NCBI GenBank assembly: GCA_036378315.1
Contig: DASUWU010000049.1
Span: forward strand, 1 to 64,000
Reading direction: 5' to 3'
Source of the DNA: CALAED01 sp036378315
GTDB taxonomy: Bacteria > Actinomycetota > Actinomycetes > Streptosporangiales > Streptosporangiaceae
DNA: 64,000 nt
Positions 43,300 through 52,027 of this stretch are shown one piece after another. Numbering within the stretch: the stretch's first letter is position 1; each line of letters opens with the position of its first letter. A program made the translations under genes and the position numbers. Below the pieces are notes generated by a model. That model had not been told where the DNA came from. It searched no databases and was given only the letters and a program-made list of their open reading frames with translations.

Positions 43300-46200
43300 A
43301 TGTTGATGCCCCCCATCCGGCGCCCCCGCCTGCGAACCCTCGCCGCGGGTCTGGCGATCGCACTGTTGCCGATCGGCGTCACGTTCGCAGCGGTCACGGC
43401 GGCGCAGGCGGCCCCGCTGCCCAGGCCGCAGGGCCCGTGCGACATCTACGCCGCCGGCGGCACGCCCTGCGTGGCCGCCCACAGCACCACGCGCGCGCTG
43501 TACGCCTCCTACAAGGGCCCGCTCTACCGGGTCATGCGCCTGTCGGACAAGCGGGTCAAGGACGTCGGCGTCGTCGCTCCCCGCGCCGTGCCGTTCCGTG
43601 ATGCGGGCGGATACGCCGACGCGGCGGCGCAGGACGCGTTCTGCGCCAACACGGACTGCCTCATCACCAAGGTCTACGACCAGTCGCCCAACCACAACGA
43701 CCTCACCCAGGCGCCCCGCGGCGGCTTCAGCGGCCCGGCGATGGGCGGCTTCAACAACCTCCCGATCGCGGACATGGCGCCGATCACGATCGGCGGCCAC
43801 AAGGCCTACGGCGTCTTCATCGAGCCGGGCATGGGACTGCGCGACAACGACACGAGGGGCATCGCGACCGGCGACCAGCCGGAGGGCATGTACTGGGTCG
43901 TCAACGGCCAGCACTTCAACGACGGCTGTTGCTTCGACTACGGCAACGCCGAGATCGACAGCCGCGACGACGGCAACGGCACCATGGAGACCAGCTACTT
44001 CGGCAACGCCACCGCCTGGTACCACGGTCCTCCCCCCGGGCCGTGGATCATGACCGACCAGGAGAACAACCTGGTGGGCTGCGTCAACCCCGGTAGCACG
44101 TCCAAACTCTGCGCTGACCTGCCGAGCATCACCTCGCGGTTCGTGACCGCCGTGGCGAAGGGCGAACCGCACCACTGGGCCACCCTGGGCGGCGACGCGC
44201 GGCAGGGCGCCCTGTCGACCATGTTCGACGGACCGCGCGTCGACTCCAGCTATGACCCGATGCGCAAGCAGGGGGCCATCGTCCTGGGCAACGGCGGCGA
44301 CAACAGCAACGGTTCGCAGGGCACCTTCTATGAAGGCGTGATGACGGCCGGATACCCGACGGACGCCACCGACAACGCGGTGCAGGCCAACGTCGTGGCC
44401 GCCAAGTACGACGTGCAACGGCTGAGGCTGACGCCGGCCTCGGCGACGGCCACTCCGCCGGGACTCCAGACGTTCTCGCCGAGGTCCTCGCAGAACTCCA
44501 CCGTGACGTTCACCAACACCACGGGGTCGCGAGCGGTGGGCGTGAGGTTGAGCATTTCCGTGCCAGACAGGCAGTGGACCTCCGTCGTCGCGGGCACCAA
44601 CCGCACCTCGCAGACGTTCGCTTCGGTCGCGCCCGGCGCGAGCGTGAGCGCGACCTTCAAGGTCACCTCGGGGCGGGCGGCCTTCAACGGCGACCTGATC
44701 GGCAGGGCCGCGTGGACCAACGCGCGGACCGGTATGCGACAAACCGAGACAACTACCGAAAAGGTACGGAACGTCAGCCCGATCAAGATCAACGAGTTCC
44801 GTACGGGCACCAGTGCCAACCCGTCCAACGCGTTCATCGAGCTCTACAACGCCGGCGACCGCACCGTCGACCTGTCGAACTGGACCCTGACCGAGCACCC
44901 GACCCGGCAGGCCATAACGTCGACGGTGACGATTCCGGCCGGGACGCGGCTCGCGAGCCACCGGTTCTACCTGCTCGGCCTGTCCGGCTCGGGGCTGGCG
45001 ACCCCCGCCGGCAGGGGCGACACCGCCCTCAACGTCACCAGCTCGACCGGTCTCGCCACCGGACAGCAGGTGCGGATCGGCACCGGCGCCGCCGCGGAAA
45101 CCCGCACCATCGCCGGCGTCACCAACACTGGTGCGACCGGGCCCCGCGTGCCCGGCAAGATCGGCAACGCCGTCAAGCTGTCGGGGAACGGTGAGTACGT
45201 GAACCTGCCGTCGAACATCGTCAGCGGGCTGCACGATTTCACCATCTCGACATGGGTCAACCCGTCGCAGAACAGCGCTTGGTCCCGGGTGTTCGACTTC
45301 GGAACCGGTACGAACAACTACATGTTCCTGACGGCCAGCGCGGGCGGCGGGCCGCTGCGCTTCGCCATCAGCACCAGCGGCAACGGGCAGGAACAGCAGC
45401 TCACCGCCCCCGGTACGCTGCCCCTGAACACCTGGTCGCACGTGGCCGTGACGCTGTCCGGGACCACTGGGACGCTGTACGTCAACGGCCAGCCGGCGGC
45501 GACCAACAACAACATGACCCTGACCCCGGCCAGCCTGGGGGACACCGACCAGAACTGGATCGCCCGCTCCCAGTTCGGCGCCGACCCGTTCCTGGACGCC
45601 ACCGTCGATGACTTCCAGATCTACGACCACTCGCTGTCGGCCGCCGAGATCGCCGCGCTGGCCGGCGGGCAGGCCGGTGCCGGCAACGTCGCCTCGTACA
45701 AGTTCGACGAGAGTTCCGGTGAGACCGCGCTCGACTCGTCGGGCAACGGCCGCGACGCGACAGTGATCAGCCCGCCGAGCGCCAGCACACCGCTGTGGCA
45801 GCCGGTACCCGACGGTCCGATCACGGTCGCCGCCGGCTCGACCAACGTGCCCGTCACGAGTACGTCGGGCTTCACGGTCGGCCAGAAGCTGGCCATCGGC
45901 TTCGGCGACACATTTGAAACAGCCACGGTGACCGCCGTCGGCAAGCCGGGCACGCAGGCCAGGCTCGCGGCCGCCGCGCCCGCCGGCGCGACCACCATCA
46001 AGGCCACCTCGACCGCCAACATCACCGCCGGCGACGTGATCCGGCTCGACATCGACCAGAAGATCGAGAACGTCACCGTCGCGTCGGTGGGCACCCCAGG
46101 CGCGGGCGGCACCGGCCTCACCCTGACCGCCCCGCTGAAGTTCGACCACGCGTCCAACCTTCCCTTCAGCGACCGCGGCACCGGTGTCACCTTCAGCCCG

Positions 46201-46653
46201 GCGACCCGCTTCGCGCACTCCAGCAACGAGCCGGTGCAGGCACTGGGCAGCGGCATCACGCTCGACAAGCCGCTCGACAGAAGCCACGCGATCAACGCTC
46301 CGGTGGTCGACGCCGCCGTCACGAGCGCGGGCTACCAGGGCCCGCCGGCACCCGACCAGTGGTTCGGTGGACCCGCCCTGTCCGCCGGCGCCGGCAACAT
46401 GGTGCTGCGTGACGCCCACGGCACGGTGGCTGACAGCCTCAACTACGGAAGCCTCGTCGACCCGTGGCTCGCCGAGGGGTACCAAGGCACGTCGGGCACC
46501 GGGCAGGGAGGGTGCACCACGCCCGTGCCGGGCACGGCGGCCGGTGCCGGCAGGAGCGCGGTCCGCCAGCCGGACGGCACAGACACCGACAGCAACTGCG
46601 CCGACTTCATGACGTCCAACAACCCAACGCCGGGCGGGTCCAACCTCCCGTAG
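43300..46653 (+). CDS. Secreted multidomain alpha-L-arabinofuranosidase, GH54
   Basis: A 1117-aa secreted enzyme; ATG 43300 follows GGAG and begins a signal peptide (cut near TAAQA-A, ~36). Residues ~40-370 match the GH54 (AbfB) catalytic domain: PCDIYAAGGTPCVAAHSTTR, DAAAQDAFCANTDCLITKVY, GCCFDYGNAE with nucleophile Glu218, and NGGDNS with acid/base Asp334. Then follow a NEW3-like beta-sandwich (~377-485), the first half of a lamin-tail domain (~497-565), a LamG-like lectin domain (~620-787) flanked by Gly/Ser/Thr-rich GxTxxxVTSxxG repeats, and the second half of the lamin-tail domain (~1024-1117). GH54 enzymes remove arabinofuranose side chains from arabinan and arabinoxylan. Confidence 0.9.
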   Translation: MLMPPIRRPRLRTLAAGLAIALLPIGVTFAAVTAAQAAPLPRPQGPCDIYAAGGTPCVAAHSTTRALYASYKGPLYRVMRLSDKRVKDVGVVAPRAVPFRDAGGYADAAAQDAFCANTDCLITKVYDQSPNHNDLTQAPRGGFSGPAMGGFNNLPIADMAPITIGGHKAYGVFIEPGMGLRDNDTRGIATGDQPEGMYWVVNGQHFNDGCCFDYGNAEIDSRDDGNGTMETSYFGNATAWYHGPPPGPWIMTDQENNLVGCVNPGSTSKLCADLPSITSRFVTAVAKGEPHHWATLGGDARQGALSTMFDGPRVDSSYDPMRKQGAIVLGNGGDNSNGSQGTFYEGVMTAGYPTDATDNAVQANVVAAKYDVQRLRLTPASATATPPGLQTFSPRSSQNSTVTFTNTTGSRAVGVRLSISVPDRQWTSVVAGTNRTSQTFASVAPGASVSATFKVTSGRAAFNGDLIGRAAWTNARTGMRQTETTTEKVRNVSPIKINEFRTGTSANPSNAFIELYNAGDRTVDLSNWTLTEHPTRQAITSTVTIPAGTRLASHRFYLLGLSGSGLATPAGRGDTALNVTSSTGLATGQQVRIGTGAAAETRTIAGVTNTGATGPRVPGKIGNAVKLSGNGEYVNLPSNIVSGLHDFTISTWVNPSQNSAWSRVFDFGTGTNNYMFLTASAGGGPLRFAISTSGNGQEQQLTAPGTLPLNTWSHVAVTLSGTTGTLYVNGQPAATNNNMTLTPASLGDTDQNWIARSQFGADPFLDATVDDFQIYDHSLSAAEIAALAGGQAGAGNVASYKFDESSGETALDSSGNGRDATVISPPSASTPLWQPVPDGPITVAAGSTNVPVTSTSGFTVGQKLAIGFGDTFETATVTAVGKPGTQARLAAAAPAGATTIKATSTANITAGDVIRLDIDQKIENVTVASVGTPGAGGTGLTLTAPLKFDHASNLPFSDRGTGVTFSPATRFAHSSNEPVQALGSGITLDKPLDRSHAINAPVVDAAVTSAGYQGPPAPDQWFGGPALSAGAGNMVLRDAHGTVADSLNYGSLVDPWLAEGYQGTSGTGQGGCTTPVPGTAAGAGRSAVRQPDGTDTDSNCADFMTSNNPTPGGSNLP

Positions 46654-46666
46654 TTTCGATCACTCG

Positions 46667-46701
46667 CTTCCGGTGCCCACGCGGTCCGTGGGCACCGGAA
46701 G
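46667..46701. terminator. Terminator between GH54 and MHYT genes
   Basis: A perfect 14-bp stem (46667-46680 with 46688-46701) with a 7-nt loop lies 13 bases after the GH54 stop and before the convergent MHYT gene stop. Confidence 0.75.
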
Positions 46702-46708
46702 TCGGCTG

Positions 46709-47566
46709 TCACGGATGGGGGGTCTGGCGGCGTACGGGCGGGGGTGGCTGTCGCCGTGGTTGGGAGTACGTGGGATTCGGCCGGAGGGACCTGCTGGCGT
46801 TCCTGCGCCTGAGCTGTTCCATGAGGTGTGCCTCGCGCTGCATCTCTTGCGGCGTGGGCGCGACGGCCAGGGCCGTCAGCAGGCACAGCGTGCTGAGGCT
46901 CAGCCCGAGAATGATCGGCACGAGGAAGGCCCGCGGCTGGGCGCCCGACGGGACCGTGCTCGCCTGCACGCCCTCGACGTGCATGGCGAACATGCCGGTG
47001 TAGTGCATGGCGCTCACGGCGATGCCCATGATGAGGGCGGCGCCCACGGTGGCCCACTTGTTGCGCAGGTGCAGCGCGGCCCACAACGCCGCGGTCGCCG
47101 CGAAGATCGCGATCCCGATCGAGGCCACGACCACCGCGGGGTTGTAGCTGATGAATGCGTTCATGTGCATCGCGGCCATGCCCATGTAATGCATGGCGGC
47201 CACGCCGAGCCCGGTGATCAACCCGCCGAGCAGCAACCTTTCCGTCGACACGTCGCGGGCACCGGCGATGTAAAGGCCGATGCCGGCGGCCACCATCGCG
47301 ATCAGCGCGCTGAGAAGGGTGAGCGGTATGTCATAGCGGATGGTGGTGGACGACACGCTGAAGCCGAGCATCCCGATGAAGTGCATCACCCAGATCCCCG
47401 TTCCACCGATCGCGAGCGCACCGGCCATCAGCCATTGGATCCGGGACCGGCCGGCGAGTACCTGCGCGCGCGTGGTGCACAGCAGTCCGAGTAATGAGCC
47501 GGCACACGACATGATGTAGGCGACCCCGGGAGTGAGTGCCCCGAACGTGAAGTGGTGGATCTGCAT
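46709..47566 (-). CDS. MHYT-domain membrane sensor protein
   Basis: A 285-aa protein with about seven membrane helices and three MHYT-type motifs: MHFIGM, MHYMGM and MHYTGM. MHYT domains are thought to bind copper and sense O2, CO or NO. In many bacteria they are linked to GGDEF/EAL output domains; here the C-terminus is only a short basic Pro/Gln/Arg tail, so it must signal through a partner or act alone. AAGGAAG precedes ATG 47566. Confidence 0.92.
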   Translation of the reverse strand: MQIHHFTFGALTPGVAYIMSCAGSLLGLLCTTRAQVLAGRSRIQWLMAGALAIGGTGIWVMHFIGMLGFSVSSTTIRYDIPLTLLSALIAMVAAGIGLYIAGARDVSTERLLLGGLITGLGVAAMHYMGMAAMHMNAFISYNPAVVVASIGIAIFAATAALWAALHLRNKWATVGAALIMGIAVSAMHYTGMFAMHVEGVQASTVPSGAQPRAFLVPIILGLSLSTLCLLTALAVAPTPQEMQREAHLMEQLRRRNASRSLRPNPTYSQPRRQPPPPVRRQTPHP

Positions 47567-47768
47567 CGCGACGCTTCCTTAATGTTCGGGCGTGGTCTTG
47601 AGGCCATTCCGGTGTTGGTGGAGGAACGCTCCGGAGATCCAATACGAGCGCGGGATCGCGGCGGTTCAGTGTCGACGCTCCGGAGGCGGGGGAGCGGGGA
47701 ATGAAGCCGCGGCGACCGTTTGTTGATCACGGCCGACCGGTGTCCTACCCCGGGAAGAAGGCGGATCC

Positions 47769-48770
47769 GTGTCGTCATCGCCGACCACCATGCGCGCCGT
47801 CCGGCTGTCCGGGCCGGGACCCGTGGACAACCTGCGGCTGACCACCCTGCCGGTCCCGCCCGAGCGGGACGGCTGGGTGCGCATCCGCGTCGAGGCCTTC
47901 GGCCTCAATCGCTCGGAGTTGAAGCTCCGGCTGGGCGTGAGCGTGGGGGTCAGTTTTCCTCGGGTGCCCGGCATCGAGGCCGCCGGCACCGTCGACGCCG
48001 CCCCGGCCGGCAGCGGGCTGGCCCCCGGGCAGAAGGTCGTCGCGATGATGGGTGACATGGGCCGCACCTACGACGGCGGCTATGCCGAGTACACGTCGGT
48101 GCCGCTCGGGCAGGTCATCCCGGTCGACACCGACCTGCCCTGGGAGGTCCTGGGCGCGCTGCCGGAGATGGTGCAGACCGCCCACGGTTCGCTGACCATC
48201 GGGCTCGATCTCAAGCCCGGTCAGTCCGTGCTGATCCGCGGCGGCACCTCCTCCGTGGGCCTGGCCGCCGCCGCACTCGCCAGGTGGCGCGGCGCCACGG
48301 TGCTGTCCACCACCCGGCGCGCCGACCGCCTCGCGTTGCTGAAGGAGCGCGGTGTCGACCACCCCCTGCTCGACACCGGCGAGATCGCGCCCGCCGTGCG
48401 CGGCCTGTACCCCGACGGCGTCGACGGCGCGCTGGATCTCGTCGGCACCCCCACCTTGCCCGACACGCTGCGGGCGGTGCGCGTGCACGGCACCGTCTGC
48501 TTCAGCGGCAGCCTGTCCAACCAGTGGACGATCAAGGACTTCGCCCCGAACGAGTACCTGCCGAAGGGCGTCCGCCTGGCCGGCTACTTCGGTGACGCCG
48601 CTGACCTGCCGCGGGAGGCCTTCCAAGAGATTGTGGACGCGATCGCCGCCGGCCGGTTGTCCTTCCCCGTCGACCGCGTCTACGACGGCCTGGAGCAGGT
48701 GCGGCAGGCCCACGACGACATGGAGCACGACCGCGCCACCGGCAAACTCGTCGTCCGCGTCCGGCGCTGA
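47769..48770 (+). CDS. Zinc-independent alcohol dehydrogenase/quinone reductase family protein
   Basis: A 333-aa MDR-family protein starting at GTG 47769 (GAAGAAGG upstream). The GroES part contains FGLNRSELKLRLG and FPRVPGIEAAGTV; the nucleotide fold has IRGGTSSVGLAAAALARW. Zinc ligands are absent. It is monocistronic between the MHYT and small membrane protein genes. It likely reduces an enone or quinone; substrate unknown. Confidence 0.88.
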   Translation: MSSSPTTMRAVRLSGPGPVDNLRLTTLPVPPERDGWVRIRVEAFGLNRSELKLRLGVSVGVSFPRVPGIEAAGTVDAAPAGSGLAPGQKVVAMMGDMGRTYDGGYAEYTSVPLGQVIPVDTDLPWEVLGALPEMVQTAHGSLTIGLDLKPGQSVLIRGGTSSVGLAAAALARWRGATVLSTTRRADRLALLKERGVDHPLLDTGEIAPAVRGLYPDGVDGALDLVGTPTLPDTLRAVRVHGTVCFSGSLSNQWTIKDFAPNEYLPKGVRLAGYFGDAADLPREAFQEIVDAIAAGRLSFPVDRVYDGLEQVRQAHDDMEHDRATGKLVVRVRR

Positions 48771-48843
48771 AGGCTCGCCCCGAGGGGTGAATCGACCTGG
48801 CTGTTTGACGTGTAGATCCCGGTACGTGAGTAAAGTGCACGCC

Positions 48844-49167
48844 ATGGCGTACCGAGCGATCAGCATGGTATTTGTTGCGGCGGGCCTCATCTTTCTGGCG
48901 GTTTCCGGGGTTCTCAGCGTCAGCATGAAAGCAGAACCTCAGAGTCTGTTGTGGGACTGTCAGGCCAACGGCCCTCAGCAGACCCGGTGCGAGACGGAAG
49001 ACGGCAGCGAGCTGAACCTGACCGCCATGGAGCGGGTGACCCACACGGTCACCGCCGGATTGATCGGTGTCGGCCTGGTGGGATGCTCTATCGTCTTCGC
49101 GCAGCTCGGCCGGTCAGCGCAATTCGACCGGCCGGCGCAGCCAGTTGGTCGCGGCCCCTATTATTAG
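48844..49167 (+). CDS. Small two-helix membrane protein
   Basis: A 107-aa protein with two hydrophobic helices (SMVFVAAGLIFLAVSGVLSV and VTAGLIGVGLVGCSIVFAQL) around an external loop with two cysteines (WDCQANGPQQTRCETEDGS) that could pair. ATG 48844 is chosen by the helix start; the frame is open upstream into the previous gene. It precedes the kinase gene by 87 bases and could be its partner, but that is only positional. Confidence 0.6.
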   Translation: MAYRAISMVFVAAGLIFLAVSGVLSVSMKAEPQSLLWDCQANGPQQTRCETEDGSELNLTAMERVTHTVTAGLIGVGLVGCSIVFAQLGRSAQFDRPAQPVGRGPYY

Positions 49168-49254
49168 GTCCTCAAATCCTGCCCTCTGGGACGACCTTCT
49201 CGCGCGAGTCCACATTTGTTGTCCCAGCCCCGAATTGGACGAGGAAGCTCAGGC

Positions 49255-50493
49255 ATGCAACCTCTTCAGCCTGGTGATCCACCAGCTATCGGCCGGTACG
49301 TATTGGTGGCGCGACTGGGCCACGGCGGCATGGGCCAGGTGTTCTTCGGCCATTCCCCAGGAGGCCGGCCGGTCGCCGTCAAGCTCATCCGTCCCGATTA
49401 CGCCGCCGACGCGGAGTTCCGCCGGCGTTTCCGTCAAGAAGTCGAGGCGGCCGGCCGAGTCGGCGGTTTCCATACGGCGCCCGTGGTGGACGCCGGCCCG
49501 GACGCGCCCATCCCGTGGCTGGTCACCGCCTACGTCCCGGGACCGTCATTGGCGACCGCGGTCACGGAACACGGACCGCTGCCACCGCATTCGGCGCGGA
49601 TCCTCGGAGCCGGACTGGCCGAAGCGCTGGAGGCCATCCATGCCGCCGGGCTGGTGCACCGTGACCTGAAACCGTCGAACATCCTCCTCGCCGACGACGG
49701 GCCGAGGGTGATCGACTTCGGGATCGCCCGCGCCGTGGACGCGTCCGGGGTCACCGGCCGGGTCGGCACACCGGCGTTCATGTCGCCGGAGCAGGTCACC
49801 GGCGCCGAGATCACCCCCCAATCCGATGTCTTCTCGTTCGGGCTGGTGCTCGCCTATGCCGCCGGGGTACGGCCGTTCGGCGCCGGGCCGGCCGAGGCGC
49901 TTCCCTACCGGATCGTGCGGCAGGACCCGGACCTGACCCGGCTCGACCCGAGCCTTCAGAGCCTGGTCGCGTCCTGCCTCGCCAAGGATCCGCGTCAGCG
50001 GCCCGCACCCGGACAGCTTCTCGCCGAGCTCACCGGCCCGGCGGCCGCCCGTGGCGGCTGGCTCCCTCCCACCGTCCAAACCATGATCGATCGGTACGCT
50101 CCGCCTTTCGCGCCGAACGCCCAGACGCGGCGGCTGCCGGATGGCCCGAGCACGCAGGTCGCGGGGACGCCGCCCGCCAAGCCGCTCCCGCTGGCCGCGG
50201 CCCTGGTCAGATATCGCGTGCTGGCAATGGCGATCGGCGTCCTTCTCGTCCTCCTCCTCGGCGGCGTCGGCCTGGCCTCCTTCGCCCACGACCCGACCAT
50301 GATCCGGTCGCTTGGGCCCCTCCAGGGCCTTGCCTTCCTCGGCTACCTGGCGGCGGCGTTCGACCTGTGGCGTCGTGCGCGCTGGTCGACCACCCGGCTG
50401 TTCGTCATGATCTTCGGCGGGCTCGTGCCCTTCGCGACGTTCGCGGTCGAACGCTGGGTCACCCGTGCCGCAAGGGGACTCGCCGCCGGCTGA
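49255..50493 (+). CDS. Membrane serine/threonine protein kinase (Hanks type)
   Basis: A 412-aa kinase; GAGGAAG precedes ATG 49255. The catalytic domain (~12-270) has GHGGMGQV, Lys43 in AVKLI, HRDLKPSN with Asp137, DFG with Asp154 and SPEQ. After a proline-rich linker come three hydrophobic segments (VLAMAIGVLLVLLLGGVG, LQGLAFLGYLAAAF, LFVMIFGGLVPFATFAVE) and almost no external domain, so there is no PASTA or sensor module. It lies upstream of the peptide-salvage operon, but nothing ties it to that operon beyond position. Confidence 0.92.
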   Translation: MQPLQPGDPPAIGRYVLVARLGHGGMGQVFFGHSPGGRPVAVKLIRPDYAADAEFRRRFRQEVEAAGRVGGFHTAPVVDAGPDAPIPWLVTAYVPGPSLATAVTEHGPLPPHSARILGAGLAEALEAIHAAGLVHRDLKPSNILLADDGPRVIDFGIARAVDASGVTGRVGTPAFMSPEQVTGAEITPQSDVFSFGLVLAYAAGVRPFGAGPAEALPYRIVRQDPDLTRLDPSLQSLVASCLAKDPRQRPAPGQLLAELTGPAAARGGWLPPTVQTMIDRYAPPFAPNAQTRRLPDGPSTQVAGTPPAKPLPLAAALVRYRVLAMAIGVLLVLLLGGVGLASFAHDPTMIRSLGPLQGLAFLGYLAAAFDLWRRARWSTTRLFVMIFGGLVPFATFAVERWVTRAARGLAAG

Positions 50494-50588
50494 AGCCGCG
50501 GGGCTCGTACGTATCGACCAACTTTCTGGCCCCGAGTTGTCGGGGACGATGAAGACTTCCGTTTGGGGTGTCTTTAGCGTGGTCGCGC

Positions 50589-51977
50589 ATGAGCGAGCTC
50601 ACCGATGTCAAGACGTCGCTCGACGGCCGGCTTCCGTCGTTGCTGCGGAAGTACGGCGTGCCGGGCGCCGCATGGGCGGTGCTCCGGGGAGACGAGGTGG
50701 TCGACGGGGCCGCCGGCCTGCTCAGCAAGGCGACTGAGGTGGAGGCGACGACCGACTCGGTCTTCCAGATCGGGTCGATCACGAAGCTCTGGACCGGCAC
50801 CCTCGTCATGCAACTGGTCGACGACGGCAAGGTCGATCTCGACGCCCCCGTCCGCGACTACCTGCCCGCGTTCCGCATCGCCGACGAAGGCGCGGCCGAG
50901 CGGATCACCGTTCGGCAGCTGTTGAGTCACACGGCCGGGTTCGAGGGCGACATCTTCACCGACACCGGTGCCGGCGACGACTGTCTCGAGAAGTACGTGG
51001 CCACCCTGAGCGGCGTCTCGCAGCTTTTTCCGCCCGGTGAGCGGTTCTCCTACAACAACGCGGGATACTGCGTGCTCGGCCGGCTCGTCGAGGTGCTGCG
51101 CGACAAGCCGTACGACATGTGTCTGCGCGAGCATCTCGCGAGCCCGTTGGGGCTGACCCACACAGCGACGAACGCCGCCGAGGCGATCATGTTCCGCGCG
51201 GCGGTGGGCCACATCGAGATGGAGCCGGGCGCCGGATATGTGCCGGCACCGGTCTGGGCGCTGGCGCGGTCCAACGCCCCAGCCGGCTCGATGCTCGCGA
51301 TGCGGCCCCGAGACCTGGTCGCGTTCGCCCGGATGCATCTGGAGGACGGCCGGGCGGCGGACGGGACCCCGGTGCTGGCGCCGGGAACAGCCGCCCGGAT
51401 GCGCGGTCGCGAGGTCGACCTGCCCGACCTCGGGCTGATGGGGTCGTCGTGGGGCCTGGCTTTCGAGCGGTTCGACACCCCGGCCGGCGTGATCGTGGGT
51501 CATGACGGCAGCACCATCGGACAGAGCGCCTTCCTGCGGATGGTGCCGGAGTCGGGGGTGGCCGTGGCGCTGCTCACCAACGGCGGTGACGCCATGCCGC
51601 TCTACCGCGACGTCGTGGGCCAAGCCCTCGACGAACTCACCGGCGTCAGCCTGCCGGCGCTGCCCGTGCCGCCCGCGAACCCCGAGCGGATCGACGCGAC
51701 CAGGTACGTCGGCACCTACTCGGCAGCGGTTTTCGACCTCACCGTCAGCCAGGACGCGGACGGCCGGATCTGGATCGAGCAGACCCCCAAGGGGATCTTC
51801 GTGGAGATGGGCGGGAAGGTCGAGCGGAGTGAGCTCGTCCACTACCGCGACGACATGCTCATCCCCGTCGAGGCCGACCGCGGCATGCACATGCCGCACG
51901 CCTTCCTGGGCGACGACGGCCACGGCCATTCCCTGTACCTGCATCTCGGCCGCGCCGTCCGGCGCGCCGGGACCTGA
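50589..51977 (+). CDS. Serine hydrolase of the class C beta-lactamase/DD-peptidase family
   Basis: A 462-aa penicillin-recognising-fold protein with SxxK motif S63-ITK66, Y155-N-N157 and the HxG-like GHDGS (His305), then a C-terminal beta-barrel domain as in D-aminopeptidases and esterases of this family. There is no signal peptide, so it acts in the cytoplasm. ATG 50589 has no ribosome-binding site; TAGCGT ends 8 bases before it, so the mRNA may be leaderless. First gene of the peptide operon. It is a clear paralog of the C-terminal half of the protein encoded at 57336 (shared IFTDTGAGDDCLEKYV and GLTHTAT). Likely substrates are D-residue peptides. Confidence 0.88.
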   Translation: MSELTDVKTSLDGRLPSLLRKYGVPGAAWAVLRGDEVVDGAAGLLSKATEVEATTDSVFQIGSITKLWTGTLVMQLVDDGKVDLDAPVRDYLPAFRIADEGAAERITVRQLLSHTAGFEGDIFTDTGAGDDCLEKYVATLSGVSQLFPPGERFSYNNAGYCVLGRLVEVLRDKPYDMCLREHLASPLGLTHTATNAAEAIMFRAAVGHIEMEPGAGYVPAPVWALARSNAPAGSMLAMRPRDLVAFARMHLEDGRAADGTPVLAPGTAARMRGREVDLPDLGLMGSSWGLAFERFDTPAGVIVGHDGSTIGQSAFLRMVPESGVAVALLTNGGDAMPLYRDVVGQALDELTGVSLPALPVPPANPERIDATRYVGTYSAAVFDLTVSQDADGRIWIEQTPKGIFVEMGGKVERSELVHYRDDMLIPVEADRGMHMPHAFLGDDGHGHSLYLHLGRAVRRAGT

Positions 51978-52027
51978 GCCGCACCAGCCGGCATCACGAG
52001 TTCTCACCGGAAGAAAGCGGGGCCGTC

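Noticed and set aside
43291..46485. A 1064-codon minus-strand frame opposite the arabinofuranosidase gene
   Set aside because: It mirrors the GH54 codons; composition is low-complexity and no domain is visible.
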